From: Roseomonas sp.
GTDB taxonomy: Bacteria > Pseudomonadota > Alphaproteobacteria > Acetobacterales > Acetobacteraceae
Length of the DNA: 5,422 nt
Direction of reading: 5' to 3'
Assembly: GCA_020249415.1 (NCBI GenBank)
Contig: JADCFR010000162.1
Span: 1-5,422, forward strand
Every line of letters begins with the position of its first letter. The stretch's first letter is position 1. Of this stretch, positions 4,561 to 5,422 are shown piece after piece. The position numbers were made by a program, and so were the translations under genes. The notes below the pieces were generated by a model, which worked only from the letters and a program-made list of their open reading frames with translations, made no database searches and was not told where the DNA came from.

Positions 4561-5422
4561 CAAGGGTTCCTTTCGTGATTGCCGCCAGGGCAGGAAAATC
4601 CAAAGTGCCGCCGCCAATTGGACGGAGAATGTCATGCCAAGCGCCCAAACGTAACCCTCAGGCGCCCAGCCGCCGGTCGCGGTGCGCGGCCATAGGTCGA
4701 GAATGGCACCAATGCCGGTTTGGAACACGAAAACCACGCAAAGCATCAGGAAATTGATGGCGGTGGAAACGCGCCCGGCGAGCGCTGGTGGGAAGCCCTG
4801 TGCAATGGCGGCATAACCCGCCGGCCCGACCGAACCTGAGAAAGAGAAGAAAAACCACAAGGCCGCCATAACCCAGAAATTGCTTGGCCCCAGCATCAGC
4901 ATGGCTTGCGCGAAAAGACAGCCCACGACACCGATATAAGGCATCAGCATTGGCGAAAAGCCGCGCGCCTGCGCGAAGGATGCTGCCTGCCCGGTAAACA
5001 GGCTGCCGAACATCATGCCAAGAGCATAGATCAGCAAAGCAGCAGCGCGTGCGCCATCATCCAAGCCGCCGACATCGCGCAACCACGGCCCTGCCCAAAG
5101 TCCTTGATAGGTGAAATTGAGCGTGGAGAGCATGCCAACCGTTGGCACCAGACGCAAAAACGCCGGGTCCTTGAAGATGCGGCCATATTCGCCGATTTCC
5201 TGACGCAGGCTGCGCCGCGCTGCAGGCGCAATACCCGGCGGCGCATTGGGCACGGAAAACCAGATCCAGGCCGACACCATAATGGCGAGCATGGCGAGCA
5301 CCGCAAAAACACCGCGCCAGCCAATGAAGGGCAGCGCCCATTGCACCGGCATGGTCGCCGAAAGCCCCCCCATGGAAGCGAAGAACAGCCCCGCGCCCGT
5401 GACGGCCGCCACACGTTCCTTC
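4558..5422 (-). CDS. MFS transporter, C-terminal two-thirds (5' truncated at window edge)
   Basis: This is an inner-membrane major facilitator superfamily permease that should move a small solute by uniport, symport or antiport; the substrate cannot be told from sequence. The frame stays open to the right edge, so the N-terminal part lies outside; about 287 residues are visible. Counting from the GTG at 5412, hydrophobic segments lie at about 4-25, 33-53, 88-108, 122-145, 153-174, 178-200, 215-239 and 253-276, matching TM5 to TM12 of a 12-TM protein. The polar stretch 54-87 fits the central cytoplasmic loop. Typical MFS signatures are ERVAAVTGAG at the visible start, GWRGVF before TM6, and FPPALAGRVSTAINFL before and into TM11. 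That GTG is an internal valine codon, not a start, since it would leave only eight TMs. The tail RQSRKEPL ends in a TGA shared with the ppk2 start. Confidence 0.92.
   Translation of the reverse strand, partial: KERVAAVTGAGLFFASMGGLSATMPVQWALPFIGWRGVFAVLAMLAIMVSAWIWFSVPNAPPGIAPAARRSLRQEIGEYGRIFKDPAFLRLVPTVGMLSTLNFTYQGLWAGPWLRDVGGLDDGARAAALLIYALGMMFGSLFTGQAASFAQARGFSPMLMPYIGVVGCLFAQAMLMLGPSNFWVMAALWFFFSFSGSVGPAGYAAIAQGFPPALAGRVSTAINFLMLCVVFVFQTGIGAILDLWPRTATGGWAPEGYVWALGMTFSVQLAAALWIFLPWRQSRKEPL
4567..4573 (-). promoter_or_regulatory. Ribosome binding site for ppk2 within the MFS 3' end
   Basis: On the minus strand AAAGGAA lies within the last codons of the MFS gene, about 8-9 nt before the ppk2 ATG. 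It supports the start at 4558. Confidence 0.65.

Noticed and set aside
4559..4648. 30-residue N-terminal extension of PPK2 from 4648
   Set aside because: It would overlap the transporter gene out of frame and precede the typical family N-terminus; the start at 4558 has a good ribosome binding site.
5410..5412. GTG at 5412 as the start of the MFS gene
   Set aside because: The frame stays open to the window edge and the protein would begin at TM5; it is an internal Val codon.
1..5422. CRISPR arrays, tRNA or rRNA genes, insertion sequences, phage or defence genes
   Set aside because: No spaced direct repeats, tRNA-like cloverleaf, terminal inverted repeats or transposase/phage-type proteins were seen; nearly every base is in one of seven ordinary chromosomal genes.

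Overview
The window is GC-rich bacterial DNA (well over half G+C by eye) and almost entirely coding. Codon choice, the coaBC-dut gene pair and the style of every protein suggest an alphaproteobacterium, possibly in the Rhodospirillales/Acetobacteraceae range. That placement is an inference from general resemblance, not a marker-gene result. No RNA genes, CRISPR array, insertion sequence, long repeat or prophage signature was seen.

Layout, left to right. (1) Plus strand, 1-1412: the 3' part of coaBC (coenzyme A synthesis), whose stop overlaps the start of dut (dUTPase) in an ATGA, a classic housekeeping pair. (2) Minus strand, 1419-1886: a RidA/YjgF-family protein converging on dut with a 6-bp gap. 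(3) An 85-bp divergent intergenic region, 1887-1971, the only real non-coding space in the window; it has one AT-rich patch and two short inverted repeats. (4) Plus strand, 1972-3675: a two-gene unit of a TTC38-type tetratricopeptide-repeat protein followed 15 bp later by a small AhpD-like carboxymuconolactone decarboxylase-family protein. (5) Minus strand, 3680-5422: a two-gene unit, read right to left, of an MFS transporter (its N-terminal part lies beyond the right edge) followed by a PPK2-family polyphosphate kinase, joined by a TGATG stop/start overlap.

How the genes may work together. coaBC and dut are independent housekeeping functions that share an mRNA. The divergent RidA / TTC38-CMD group pairs a reactive-imine hydrolase family with a CxxC thiol-peroxidase-like family and a poorly understood TPR protein; a role in handling reactive metabolites or redox stress is only an inference. 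The MFS-PPK2 pair links a transporter of unknown substrate to polyphosphate-driven nucleotide phosphorylation.

No clearly new system is visible. The points most worth checking are an apparent loss of the conserved clamp cysteine in CoaBC, the tight MFS-ppk2 coupling, the histidine-rich conserved core of the TTC38-type protein, and the small palindromes in the divergent promoter region.
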